Assembly (NCBI GenBank): GCA_903873255.1
Contig: CAIQNR010000022.1
Span: 1 to 32,362 of the forward strand
Origin: an uncultured bacterium
GTDB lineage: Bacteria > Babelota > Babeliae > Babelales > CAIQNR01
Direction: 5' to 3'
DNA: 32,362 nucleotides
Under the pieces are notes generated by a model, which was not told where the DNA came from, searched no databases, and saw only the letters and a list, made by a program, of their open reading frames with translations. Positions 8,268 to 15,014 of this stretch are shown in pieces (position 1 is the first letter of the stretch; each line of letters starts with the position of its first letter). A program made the position numbers and the translations under genes.

Positions 8268-9608
8268 ATGGTACCGCAAACGCCGCATTTTGATCCCGCT
8301 CATGTAACAACATTAGATTCAGTAGTTCACAATAAACCACATGCTGCACTTTTGGTTGTAGAACAATCACCAGCGCTTGAAGGCGAAAGTCTTTTGCTTG
8401 GTGCAAAGAATGCGACGCTTGTTATTATGCTTTCATTAATTTTAACTCGTGGAAAATCTATTTTACGTAATGTTCCTGCAAATGATGATGTTATTCATAT
8501 TATTCAATTGCTCGAAAAAGTTGGCGCGATTGTTTTTTTTGATAAAGACACAAATATTTTGGAAGTTGATACATCAGGTCTTGACGGCTATGAAGTTGAA
8601 CTTGAAATCATGAAAAAAACTCGGGCTTCAGTTCTTGCAATGGGACCTCTATTGGCTCGCTTTGGAAAAGCTGATATTGCATTTCCTGGTGGGGACGTTA
8701 TTGGTGCACGGCCTATCGATTATCACATAAAAAATTTTGAAAAGATGGGTGTTTCTATTACAGAAACTGGTGAGCGCATTACTGCACATACCGAGCATGT
8801 AAAATCACGCAACTTACTTTTGGAATATCCAAGTGTAGGTGCAACTGAAAACTTAATGATGTTTGCAACGCTCATTCCTGGAACTACAAAAATTATCAAT
8901 GCAGCGCTTGAGCCAGAAGTATTTGATCTCATTGCAATTCTTAAAAAAATGGGTGCACGCATAGATGTTTCTGTGCCTGCAACAATCACCATTATTGGTG
9001 TTGATGCGCTAGATTCAGTTGATCATACTATTATTTTTGACAGGCTCGAGGCTGGAGCACTACTTGTTGCTGGTGCAATTACCGGTGGTTATGTCCATTT
9101 ACCACAAGCGCCTGCTCATGCAATGGGAATGTTTTTGATGAAGTTACAAGAAATGGGGCATACCATTTTAATTCATCCAAGTGGTATGGGAGTAAAAATT
9201 AAGGCAACTAAAAGTCCTCGCGCTGTAAATATAAAGACAGCACCATATCCTGGATTTCCAACTGATTTACAAGCATATACCATGGCAGCATTAACGCTTG
9301 CTCAAGGTACTTCTAAAATTCATGAAACGGTGTACGAAAATCGTTTAATTCATGCCCGTCAATTGGTAGAAATGGGTGCACAAATAGAAATTACTCATTA
9401 TGACACTGCAATTATTCGCGGTGTTGAAGAGCTCTATGGTACACATGTTATTGCAAGCGATATTCGTGCATCATGCGCACTTGTTTTGGCAGGGCTGGCA
9501 GCAACGGGTACAACTACTATTGCAGGTGTTCATCATTGGAAGCGTGGTTATCAAGGGTTGGAAGATAAGTTACGAGCACTGGGTGCTAATATCTCTTTAC
9601 AAGAATAG
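8268..9608 (+). CDS. murA: UDP-N-acetylglucosamine 1-carboxyvinyltransferase MurA, Cys-to-Asp active site
   Basis: MurA transfers enolpyruvate from PEP to UDP-GlcNAc, the first committed step of peptidoglycan synthesis. The substrate-binding Lys-Asn pair is in GAKNA at 45-49, the loop motif FPGGDVIGARP spans about 139-149, and the C-terminal DIRASCALVLAGL contains the conserved Arg. The loop residue normally Cys (Cys115 in E. coli) is Asp143. In mycobacterial and chlamydial MurA the same change keeps activity but blocks covalent attack by fosfomycin. The protein has about 25 extra N-terminal residues; no ATG occurs between this start and the core. The ribosome site (AGGA) is very close to the ATG. 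It is divergent from tdk, and converges on the next gene with only 13 bases between stops. Confidence 0.96.
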   Translation: MVPQTPHFDPAHVTTLDSVVHNKPHAALLVVEQSPALEGESLLLGAKNATLVIMLSLILTRGKSILRNVPANDDVIHIIQLLEKVGAIVFFDKDTNILEVDTSGLDGYEVELEIMKKTRASVLAMGPLLARFGKADIAFPGGDVIGARPIDYHIKNFEKMGVSITETGERITAHTEHVKSRNLLLEYPSVGATENLMMFATLIPGTTKIINAALEPEVFDLIAILKKMGARIDVSVPATITIIGVDALDSVDHTIIFDRLEAGALLVAGAITGGYVHLPQAPAHAMGMFLMKLQEMGHTILIHPSGMGVKIKATKSPRAVNIKTAPYPGFPTDLQAYTMAALTLAQGTSKIHETVYENRLIHARQLVEMGAQIEITHYDTAIIRGVEELYGTHVIASDIRASCALVLAGLAATGTTTIAGVHHWKRGYQGLEDKLRALGANISLQE

Positions 9609-9621
9609 AAAGTTTTGTTTC

Positions 9622-10164
9622 TTATCTGTCGCCCCAACATGGTTTAAGGTGACGGTAATATTGAGGATTTCGTGCTCTTTCTGCAAGAAGATCATCAATA
9701 TTTTCTAACTTTTCATAGAGAAGTTTTTTTTGCATGGAATATTTTTGATATTCAGGACTATTTTTTAGCAAATCTGTAAAATCTAAGGGATTCGCAGGAT
9801 CTTGTGGTGTAGAGGTTAAACTTGTATAAAGTTCTTTAAGACTGGTAGCTTTTTTTGCAAAAAGCTTTTCTAACTGTTCCCTTTTTAAGATTAAGCTCAT
9901 TTCCAAAATAGTGTTGTTTTCAGGATCAATAGGTTTAAAATTTGTTTTTGCAGCTTTTAATTGTTCTGTACTCATATCTGTTGAGTCAAAGAAAATTGCA
10001 TCGATACTTTTTCTTAAGCTTGTGGTTGAAATACCAGCAACTTGTTCTATCGTAGGTCGGGCTATTTTTGAAACAGCAGCCCCAATTTTTGTAAGCCCAC
10101 ATGAGCCGTTAAGGCTAAGAGTTAACAATAAGCTTGCAGTAAGTAATTTTGAGTAGATTTTCAT
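9622..10164 (-). CDS. Exported hypothetical protein (180 residues)
   Basis: GGAGG lies four bases before the ATG, an excellent ribosome site. Residues 1-22 (MKIYSKLLTASLLLTLSLNG) are a signal peptide; the following S-C-G does not match a standard lipobox well, although lipidation at the Cys cannot be excluded. The mature protein is mostly helical and polar, with charged stretches (EMSLILKREQLEKLFAKK; KYSMQKKLLYEKLENIDDLL). No family is recognised. Its stop lies 13 bases from the stop of murA on the other strand, with no visible terminator between them. Confidence 0.75.
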   Translation of the reverse strand: MKIYSKLLTASLLLTLSLNGSCGLTKIGAAVSKIARPTIEQVAGISTTSLRKSIDAIFFDSTDMSTEQLKAAKTNFKPIDPENNTILEMSLILKREQLEKLFAKKATSLKELYTSLTSTPQDPANPLDFTDLLKNSPEYQKYSMQKKLLYEKLENIDDLLAERARNPQYYRHLKPCWGDR

Positions 10165-10260
10165 ATAACCTCCATAGTTTTGAATAATCTTATGTACTCA
10201 TTCTACCTTAGATTGTGTGTTTTGGGAAACGCTCGGGTCAATAAGCTTGACGGGTCAACA

Positions 10261-10773
10261 TTATTGAGTAGATGATACGTTGATGCTAGCTATTGATTTC
10301 TTGATACAGATCAGCAATTTTTTAATTTTTGGAAGTAATGTGTGCCAGTAATTGACCAGTTTTTGAGCTGCATCAAGAGCATCATTTGTTTCTTGTACAG
10401 TAGTCATAGGATCGCATGGATAGTTATGAGCAATTTTGTTTTGCAGTTTGCGCATCTCGATCCATTCTAGTCTGCTTGGTAAAAGTTCCATTTTTTCTAG
10501 TATATTAAGTTGGTCAATATAGCTTTGTTTTTTATTATCTTTGTTCATGAAGATCATAAGTAATGGAAATATTTTATCCCCAAGTAAGTTTTGTAATTTT
10601 GCAAATCTATGGAGTGCCATTTCTAAACAATTGCGCTGATCAAACGTAATTGTTTTCATAAATGATAACGTTATTGGGCGAACAGATTGAAGGCATTCAA
10701 AAGCTTCTTCTATGCGCTCTGAATGAGTATTTGCAACTTTTACTTTTTGCTCGAAATATATTATTGGATTCAT
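10261..10773 (-). CDS. HEPN-domain protein (HepT-like / nucleotidyltransferase-associated), motif degenerate
   Basis: HEPN proteins paired with minimal nucleotidyltransferases are RNase toxins; the nucleotidyltransferase partner neutralises them by AMPylating a Tyr in R-x4-H-x-Y. Here residues 108-118 read RKLQNKIAHNY. The family's catalytic Arg position is Gln111, while His116 and Tyr118 are kept, giving Q-x4-H-x-Y. The protein is all-helical and 170 residues long. Its ATG overlaps the TGA of the upstream nucleotidyltransferase gene (ATGA), the usual order for this pair, and it has no ribosome site of its own. With the partner gene broken, translation by coupling should be poor. Either an inactive toxin or a non-toxic HEPN of the HI0074-like substrate-binding group fits. 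The family assignment is from motif and context. Confidence 0.75.
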   Translation of the reverse strand: MNPIIYFEQKVKVANTHSERIEEAFECLQSVRPITLSFMKTITFDQRNCLEMALHRFAKLQNLLGDKIFPLLMIFMNKDNKKQSYIDQLNILEKMELLPSRLEWIEMRKLQNKIAHNYPCDPMTTVQETNDALDAAQKLVNYWHTLLPKIKKLLICIKKSIASINVSSTQ

Positions 10774-11227
10774 ACTAATTTAACCCCTTGTTTTTTTGCG
10801 ATATCATAAATTGGTAACCAAAAACCACTTTGTAAATTTATCACAACATCAATTTTTTGTTCGCCTATAGCAAAGTCCAAATCTACTAAAAATAGGATTT
10901 CTCTTTTTGAAATATCTTGAATTGTTTCAGCCTCTATTTCTATATAGAGATCAATGTCACCGCCTTTTGTTTGTGGATTTACGCGAGAGCCAAAAATTCA
11001 AAGATGGGCATTGGTAGGGAAATTATTTATAAAAGCGTTTTTTATGGTATCTATTTCTTGTTGTGAAAGACGAATTTGATCTGTCATAGGTCTATTTTTC
11101 TTTACTATGATTTTATTTGCTTGTTTCGATACATTTTTCAATTCTTTAAAAAGTCTTGAAAAATACTCGATATGAGCGGGTTTAATAAACAATTTTTTCT
11201 TCAAATTTTTTAAGCAAAATTACTCAT
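10770..11227 (-). pseudogene. Minimal nucleotidyltransferase (MNT, antitoxin-like), broken by a nonsense codon and probably a frameshift
   Basis: A continuous frame from about 11204 to 10770 encodes an MNT domain but carries a TGA at 10998-11000, just before the nucleotide-binding motif. After the stop, codons read I-F-G-S-R-V-N-P...K-G-G-D-I-D-L-Y, i.e. GS-x9-DxD, followed by the third acidic strand KIDVVI. Restoring CGA (Arg) gives the usual L-R-I-F-G-S-R. In addition, the only good start (ATG at 11227 with TAGGAG seven bases upstream) is one base out of frame with the domain. One extra T in the TTTT run just after it would join them. In the present sequence the domain could start only at TTG (11204), without a ribosome site. 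UGA is a genuine stop elsewhere here, so recoding is unlikely. Two separate lesions argue for a decayed gene rather than a sequencing error, though both should be verified. Confidence 0.75.
11098..11179 (-). repeat. Long copy of a direct repeat shared with 13722-13792 (5' part of the MNT gene)
   Basis: This 82-base stretch inside the broken nucleotidyltransferase gene recurs 2.6 kb to the right in the same orientation. By eye 67 of 71 aligned bases match, with one 11-base gap. It encodes the N-terminal segment A-H-I-E-Y-F-S-R-L-F-K-E-L-K-N-V-S. The metallopeptidase and atpG genes lie between the two copies. Confidence 0.85.
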
Positions 11228-11264
11228 AAATAAGCTCCTAAAGTAGTTATACCAGATAAGGTTA

Positions 11265-11292
11265 TTGACTTTGATGGTCTAGATTGTATTAT
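11265..11292 (+). promoter_or_regulatory. Sigma70-type promoter of the metallopeptidase gene
   Basis: TTGACT (11265-11270, five of six) and TATTAT (11287-11292, five of six) are 16 bases apart. The predicted transcription start is about 11299, giving a leader of roughly 48 bases that includes GGGA eight bases before the ATG at 11347. It is the best promoter match I found on the plus strand and suggests the gene is independently expressed. Confidence 0.55.
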
Positions 11293-11346
11293 TCTGTATA
11301 TATGAAGACGGGATAAGTTTCTAATTCTATAAATGGGAATGGTTAT

Positions 11347-12798
11347 ATGTTTAAATATCGATTTTTAGCAGTATGTTTATGCGCAGTGAGTATGCTATTT
11401 GGGAGTAACACTCAGCCATTTTCATACCAAAATTCAATTCCAGAAGATCCAATTAAGCATAGAGTGTTTAAGTTTACCACGCCTGAAGAAGATAAAGTTA
11501 ATGCTTTCTTAAAAAATCCATTTGATGAAGCAACAAATAAAGAAATGACTGACATTACTAATAGTACGTCAAAAGAAGTGTTTGCCGACCCTAAGAGTCC
11601 TAATTATGTTGGACATAATTATGCGCAACCATATTTCCAAGAATTTCTTAAAAAAGCTGCAAAAATAAGGAATATTGATCCTAAAAATATAGATTTGTAT
11701 AAGTTGGTAAATGAAAAAAAAATAGATAATATAGCTTGCTGTGCAGCAAATTCAATGTGGTGTCGGCCATATACTCATAAGTATAGTAACAATCATAATT
11801 TAGATATTTTTCTTCATGAACTGAATCATTATAATCAGCATGATTCTAGAAATCAGTCGGAATTTATTCATAATAAAAGTAGAAAATTAGTTGCTAAGTG
11901 TGCTGTTGAACGGTTTCCTCATATCATTAAATCACTGGAAGATTTTAGAAAATATATAGAAACACAAGCGGATACATCAGCTGCAGCTTATGCAGGTTCA
12001 TCAGATGTTATAAGAGATGTTAGTTTATACCATGCTAATAAAGGCTCTTTATTAGTAGATGATAAGGGATATCTTACTCGTAAGGGATTTGAAATATTAG
12101 CAGATCAAGCACGAGAGCAAGAAAAAAAAATGGGGGTAGATAAGTTACAAGAGATGATTAAACAAGAAAAGTCAGAATATAAATATCCAGTACCAGAGCA
12201 TTTTCATGGTGTAGATCCAGAGCTTGCAAAATTGTCATTGGAAAAATTAAACCAAGAACAAAAAGAATTTAATGCCTATAAAAAAGAGCGTGCAAGTGAA
12301 TATGAAAAAGCAAAGAATTTTGAAGATATCAAAAATCATAAAATTGATATGTTGCTTGCCGAGCACAGAGATTTGCAGTTGCAAAATGCAGCGCTAAAAA
12401 AAGAAGAGAATTCATGGTGGAATGTATTTTCTGGTGGTGATACGGCTCGAAAAAAATTAAGAACTATTGAAACTCAATTACATCATCTTGACAGAGATTT
12501 AAAAGAGCAGGCATATGAAAATGCACGGATCTATGGCAGTGAATTTAAAAATGATGCTGACAAAGATCAATCATTTCATTATTTAAAAGCACATGGAATT
12601 ATTGCACAAGATCGATTAATAGATGAGTTAAATCCAACTTGTTCTGAGTCTCGTAAGCATGCGATAAACGCAGATTGGGTAAATCGAGAGATTAATAAAG
12701 CTCGTTTAGAGCGTGATGATACAAATATAGCGCGCCTTGAAAAAATTAAAGCAAATTATGTAGAGCAGGCAAAAGAGGCAGGGGTTGTTGTGGAGTAG
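11347..12798 (+). CDS. Exported zinc metallopeptidase-like protein (HExxH), candidate secreted effector
   Basis: Residues 1-20 (MFKYRFLAVCLCAVSMLFGS) are a signal peptide. HELNH at 157-161 is a zinc-metallopeptidase HExxH motif. E205-T-Q-A-D209, 44 residues later, matches the ExxxD helix that supplies the third zinc ligand in gluzincins (M48-like and related clans). Four Cys at 131-139 (CCAANSMWC) may form disulfides. From about 250 to the end the protein is highly charged and helical (a long coiled-coil-like tail with W-W near 370), an unusual addition to a small protease core. A promoter and ribosome site precede it. Its stop is six bases from the stop of atpG on the other strand. Protease activity, zinc binding and secretion are inferred from motifs; I cannot place it in a named peptidase family. 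Confidence 0.75.
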   Translation: MFKYRFLAVCLCAVSMLFGSNTQPFSYQNSIPEDPIKHRVFKFTTPEEDKVNAFLKNPFDEATNKEMTDITNSTSKEVFADPKSPNYVGHNYAQPYFQEFLKKAAKIRNIDPKNIDLYKLVNEKKIDNIACCAANSMWCRPYTHKYSNNHNLDIFLHELNHYNQHDSRNQSEFIHNKSRKLVAKCAVERFPHIIKSLEDFRKYIETQADTSAAAYAGSSDVIRDVSLYHANKGSLLVDDKGYLTRKGFEILADQAREQEKKMGVDKLQEMIKQEKSEYKYPVPEHFHGVDPELAKLSLEKLNQEQKEFNAYKKERASEYEKAKNFEDIKNHKIDMLLAEHRDLQLQNAALKKEENSWWNVFSGGDTARKKLRTIETQLHHLDRDLKEQAYENARIYGSEFKNDADKDQSFHYLKAHGIIAQDRLIDELNPTCSESRKHAINADWVNREINKARLERDDTNIARLEKIKANYVEQAKEAGVVVE

Positions 12799-12804
12799 TT
12801 ATGG

Positions 12805-13653
12805 CTACTTACAAGTTGCCAGTTCAGTTAACTCTTTGGTGATCTTTGCTTGTCGTGCTTTGTTGTATTGTAATCGCATAGTATCTAAAAAATTATTTGC
12901 ATTGCGTGTTGCATTGTCCATAGAAATAAAGCGTGCGGATTGTTCTGCATGGAGCGATTCAAAGAGTGCAGTGCGCAGTGATATTTTGAGAATGTTTTCG
13001 GCAAGAAGTTCAAGTACCATTTCTGGTTCATGTTCCCATACATAGTCTTGAAGTGTTCCCGTATCTTGATTTGCCGCGCATCCAATAAAAGGGATGAGTG
13101 CGGTAGTATGGGTTTCGTAAGAAAAGAAGTTTTTTGAGCTATTACTGATAACGGTAACGTCTGTATAAAATTCCGTACTCTGCATAAATAAATCTAAAAT
13201 TTCTTGGGTAATCACGTGAATGTTGCTTCCCTTTACTTCGGGGAAGTTATAATTAACAGGAATTGCTCGTTTGCTAAGATAATCATTAACCTTTTTGCCT
13301 GCGCATACCACGGTGGTGTGCGAATCGGTTAAAATCGAACGGTTTTTGTCGATCCAATAAAAAATGCCTGAGTTAAAACTGCCACACAGACCTTTTTGTC
13401 CGCCAATTAAAATAAAAAGCTCTTTTTTAGGTGTTTCTGTATGGGGGAAAAAGCGGGAGTTGTTCCAGGTTGGGCAGAATTTTTTAACATGTTCAAGGAG
13501 TTGGCATAGGGTGATGCGGTACTCAGCGAGCGGTTTTTTTTGCTTATCAAGCCGCGTATGGAATGAGCGTGAAATTAAACGCATGGCGCTGGTTATTTTT
13601 TTTATAGTTTCAACGGCCTTGATTCTTTGGCGCATATGGATGAGTTGCGACAT
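12805..13653 (-). CDS. atpG: ATP synthase F1 subunit gamma
   Basis: The gamma subunit is the rotating central stalk of F-type ATP synthase. Both ends match the family. The N-terminal helix reads M-R-Q-R-I-K-A-V-E-T-I-K-K-I-T-S-A-M-R. The middle has G-Q-K-G-L-C-G-S-F-N, and the C-terminal helix ends N-K-A-R-Q-A-K-I-T-K-E-L. The length of 282 is normal. AAGGAA precedes the ATG by five bases, and a promoter (TTGAAA, 17 bases, TATTCT) lies about 40 bases upstream. It stands alone: no other atp gene flanks it, whereas gamma normally sits between alpha and beta. Either the operon is split in this genome or this is a second copy; the other subunits must be sought outside the window. Confidence 0.94.
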   Translation of the reverse strand: MSQLIHMRQRIKAVETIKKITSAMRLISRSFHTRLDKQKKPLAEYRITLCQLLEHVKKFCPTWNNSRFFPHTETPKKELFILIGGQKGLCGSFNSGIFYWIDKNRSILTDSHTTVVCAGKKVNDYLSKRAIPVNYNFPEVKGSNIHVITQEILDLFMQSTEFYTDVTVISNSSKNFFSYETHTTALIPFIGCAANQDTGTLQDYVWEHEPEMVLELLAENILKISLRTALFESLHAEQSARFISMDNATRNANNFLDTMRLQYNKARQAKITKELTELATCK

Positions 13654-13689
13654 GACGTTTCCTTAGCTTTTATAGGGTGTCAGGGTAAA

Positions 13690-13718
13690 AGAATACTGTC
13701 TATTTCATGGTTTTTCAA
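13690..13718 (-). promoter_or_regulatory. Sigma70-type promoter of atpG
   Basis: On the minus strand TTGAAA (13713-13718, five of six) and TATTCT (13690-13695, four of six) are separated by the ideal 17 bases. It lies between the atpG start at 13653 and the repeat fragment at 13722, so insertion of the repeat element stopped just short of the -35 box. Confidence 0.5.
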
Positions 13719-13721
13719 TTA

Positions 13722-13792
13722 TTCTTTACTATGATGTCTCGATATATTTTTCAATTCTTTAAAAAGTTTTGAAAAATACTCGACATGAGCGG
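13722..13792 (-). repeat. Short copy of the direct repeat: remnant of a second MNT gene start
   Basis: This segment matches 11098-11179 (67 of 71 bases, 11-base deletion). On the minus strand it still reads S-A-H-V-E-Y-F-S-K-L-F-K-E-L-K-N-I-S before the deletion shifts the frame and it stops. Nothing of the catalytic domain follows. Its upstream end is joined directly to the GC-rich palindrome at 13789-13846. It is thus a gene fragment fused to a repeat element rather than a functional gene. Confidence 0.8.
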
Positions 13793-13846
13793 AATTCCGC
13801 CGCTCACCCCGCATGTCCCGCCATAGCTTTAGCAACGGCGGAAGTG
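13789..13846. repeat. GC-rich palindromic element, candidate dispersed repeat
   Basis: In a strongly AT-rich context, bases 13789-13840 are about 65 % G+C (34 of 52 by count). The element contains the perfect 12-base palindrome GCGGAATTCCGC (13789-13800) and a second inverted repeat CCGCC/GGCGG (13818-13822 with 13837-13841). The minus strand is open from about 13893 through the element into the MNT fragment, reading ...K-S-L-P-P-L-L-K-L-W-R-D... This resembles palindromic repeats that insert into genes while keeping the frame open, as in some obligate intracellular bacteria. Only one copy is in the window, so dispersal is a guess. The remaining gap 13654-13893 holds only this element, the MNT fragment and the atpG promoter. 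Confidence 0.55.
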
Positions 13847-13893
13847 ATTTGAGTGCAGGATAAGCGAAAATTGTATTGAGGGGTACAGGCAAT

Positions 13894-14472
13894 ATGATAC
13901 TGGTTATTGACGGCTACAATCTTTTAAAACTTATTCATGGGCCTAATGTAACAGAAATGCAGCGATCTGCGTTTATCAATTTACTTGGTCGGTATATAAA
14001 AAAGCGCAAACATAAGGTGATTGTAGTGTTTGATGCCGGCCCTTGCACCTACCCCATGCACGAAAAACAACGGGGCGTTACCATAATCTATTCCGGATCG
14101 TTTCAGTCGGCTGACGATAGTATCATAAAATTTGCTCAAGAGAATGCCCAAAAAGAGGTGGTAGTAATTTCTGCCGATCGGGCACTGCTGCAAGAAATCA
14201 GTGAACATAATGCAGATTCAATAGATCCGCTTACCTTTTATGAAAAAGTTAAAGAAGTATGTACCGCATCAGAAAAGATGATGCAGTCGATGACTGATAA
14301 ATCAATTATTAAGTTTACGAGTGAAGCCGAAGCAATTGATGCGCTGATGTATGAAGCTGCCGCTATGACAATTCCTTACAAAGATGATCAGGTAGGTAGT
14401 GAGCGTGGAGTTAAAAAAAATGATCTTTCTAAAAAAGATAAGCTTCGCATTAAGGCAATAAATAAATTATAA
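13894..14472 (+). CDS. YacP-like NYN-domain ribonuclease (PIN-like fold)
   Basis: YacP/Rae1-type proteins are small PIN/NYN-fold endoribonucleases; B. subtilis Rae1 cuts mRNA in the ribosome A site. The pattern of acidic residues fits: I-D-G-Y-N-L-L at the N-terminus (Asp6), V-V-F-D-A-G, S-A-D-D-S-I-I-K-F-A, and V-I-S-A-D-R-A. The C-terminus is Lys-rich, plausibly binding RNA or the ribosome. The ATG at 13894 is chosen because homology begins exactly there; an in-frame TTG 18 bases upstream is less likely. AGGGG lies about ten bases before the ATG. The length of 192 is close to the family's 170-180. The 23-base gap to tsaE suggests co-transcription. Confidence 0.82.
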   Translation: MILVIDGYNLLKLIHGPNVTEMQRSAFINLLGRYIKKRKHKVIVVFDAGPCTYPMHEKQRGVTIIYSGSFQSADDSIIKFAQENAQKEVVVISADRALLQEISEHNADSIDPLTFYEKVKEVCTASEKMMQSMTDKSIIKFTSEAEAIDALMYEAAAMTIPYKDDQVGSERGVKKNDLSKKDKLRIKAINKL

Positions 14473-14495
14473 GATGTATACAAAAGGAATAAGGT

Positions 14496-14915
14496 ATGCA
14501 AAAAGATTGGATAGTTACTCAAGAAAATATGCATATGATAGCGCAAGAAATTGTAGATCAATTACCTAAAATTATTACACTTTCAGGGCCGCTTGGTGCT
14601 GGTAAAACAACATTGGTTCAAAATATTCTTACTATTCTTGGTGTAACTGAACCGGTACAAAGTCCAACTTATGCCTATGTAACTACCTATATAACAGCAA
14701 TGGGTCTTAAGATTTTTCACTTTGATTTGTATCGACTCAGAAATGTACAAGATTTTATGGATGCGGGGTTTGAAGAGTATTTGTATCAGGCTAATTCGCT
14801 TTGTTTAATTGAATGGCCTGATAGTATTGAAAGTTTGCTGACCCATGATGTGTGTAAAATTACGTTGCAGTATGAAGGCACTGAAAAGCGCCATATAGAA
14901 GTTACATTCATTTGA
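14496..14915 (+). CDS. tsaE: tRNA threonylcarbamoyladenosine biosynthesis ATPase TsaE
   Basis: TsaE is the ATPase that cycles the TsaB-TsaD complex making N6-threonylcarbamoyladenosine at position 37 of ANN-decoding tRNAs. It has a Walker A motif G-P-L-G-A-G-K-T-T (31-39), the family's S-P-T-Y-A (about 56-60), H-F-D-L-Y-R-L (about 75-81) and L-I-E-W-P-D. The length of 139 is typical. AAAGGA precedes the ATG by about seven bases. The gene follows the NYN nuclease gene closely. TsaB and TsaD are not in this window. Confidence 0.95.
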   Translation: MQKDWIVTQENMHMIAQEIVDQLPKIITLSGPLGAGKTTLVQNILTILGVTEPVQSPTYAYVTTYITAMGLKIFHFDLYRLRNVQDFMDAGFEEYLYQANSLCLIEWPDSIESLLTHDVCKITLQYEGTEKRHIEVTFI

Positions 14916-15014
14916 AATGTATCATATGAAAAAATTATTTTTTTATACTAGAACCTGTTAAAAATTCAAGTATACTTTAGAGATCAGTACCATTTCTTAG
15001 GGATATAAAAAAAT

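Noticed and set aside
10236-10255. Inverted repeat GTCAA/TTGAC after the HEPN gene as terminator or operator
   Set aside because: Only five base pairs, no T-run, and no clear link to a promoter.
10998-11000. UGA as a sense codon (Trp or Gly) in the nucleotidyltransferase gene
   Set aside because: UGA ends tsaE and forms ATGA overlaps at several gene junctions, so it is a real stop here. Trp is encoded by TGG throughout.
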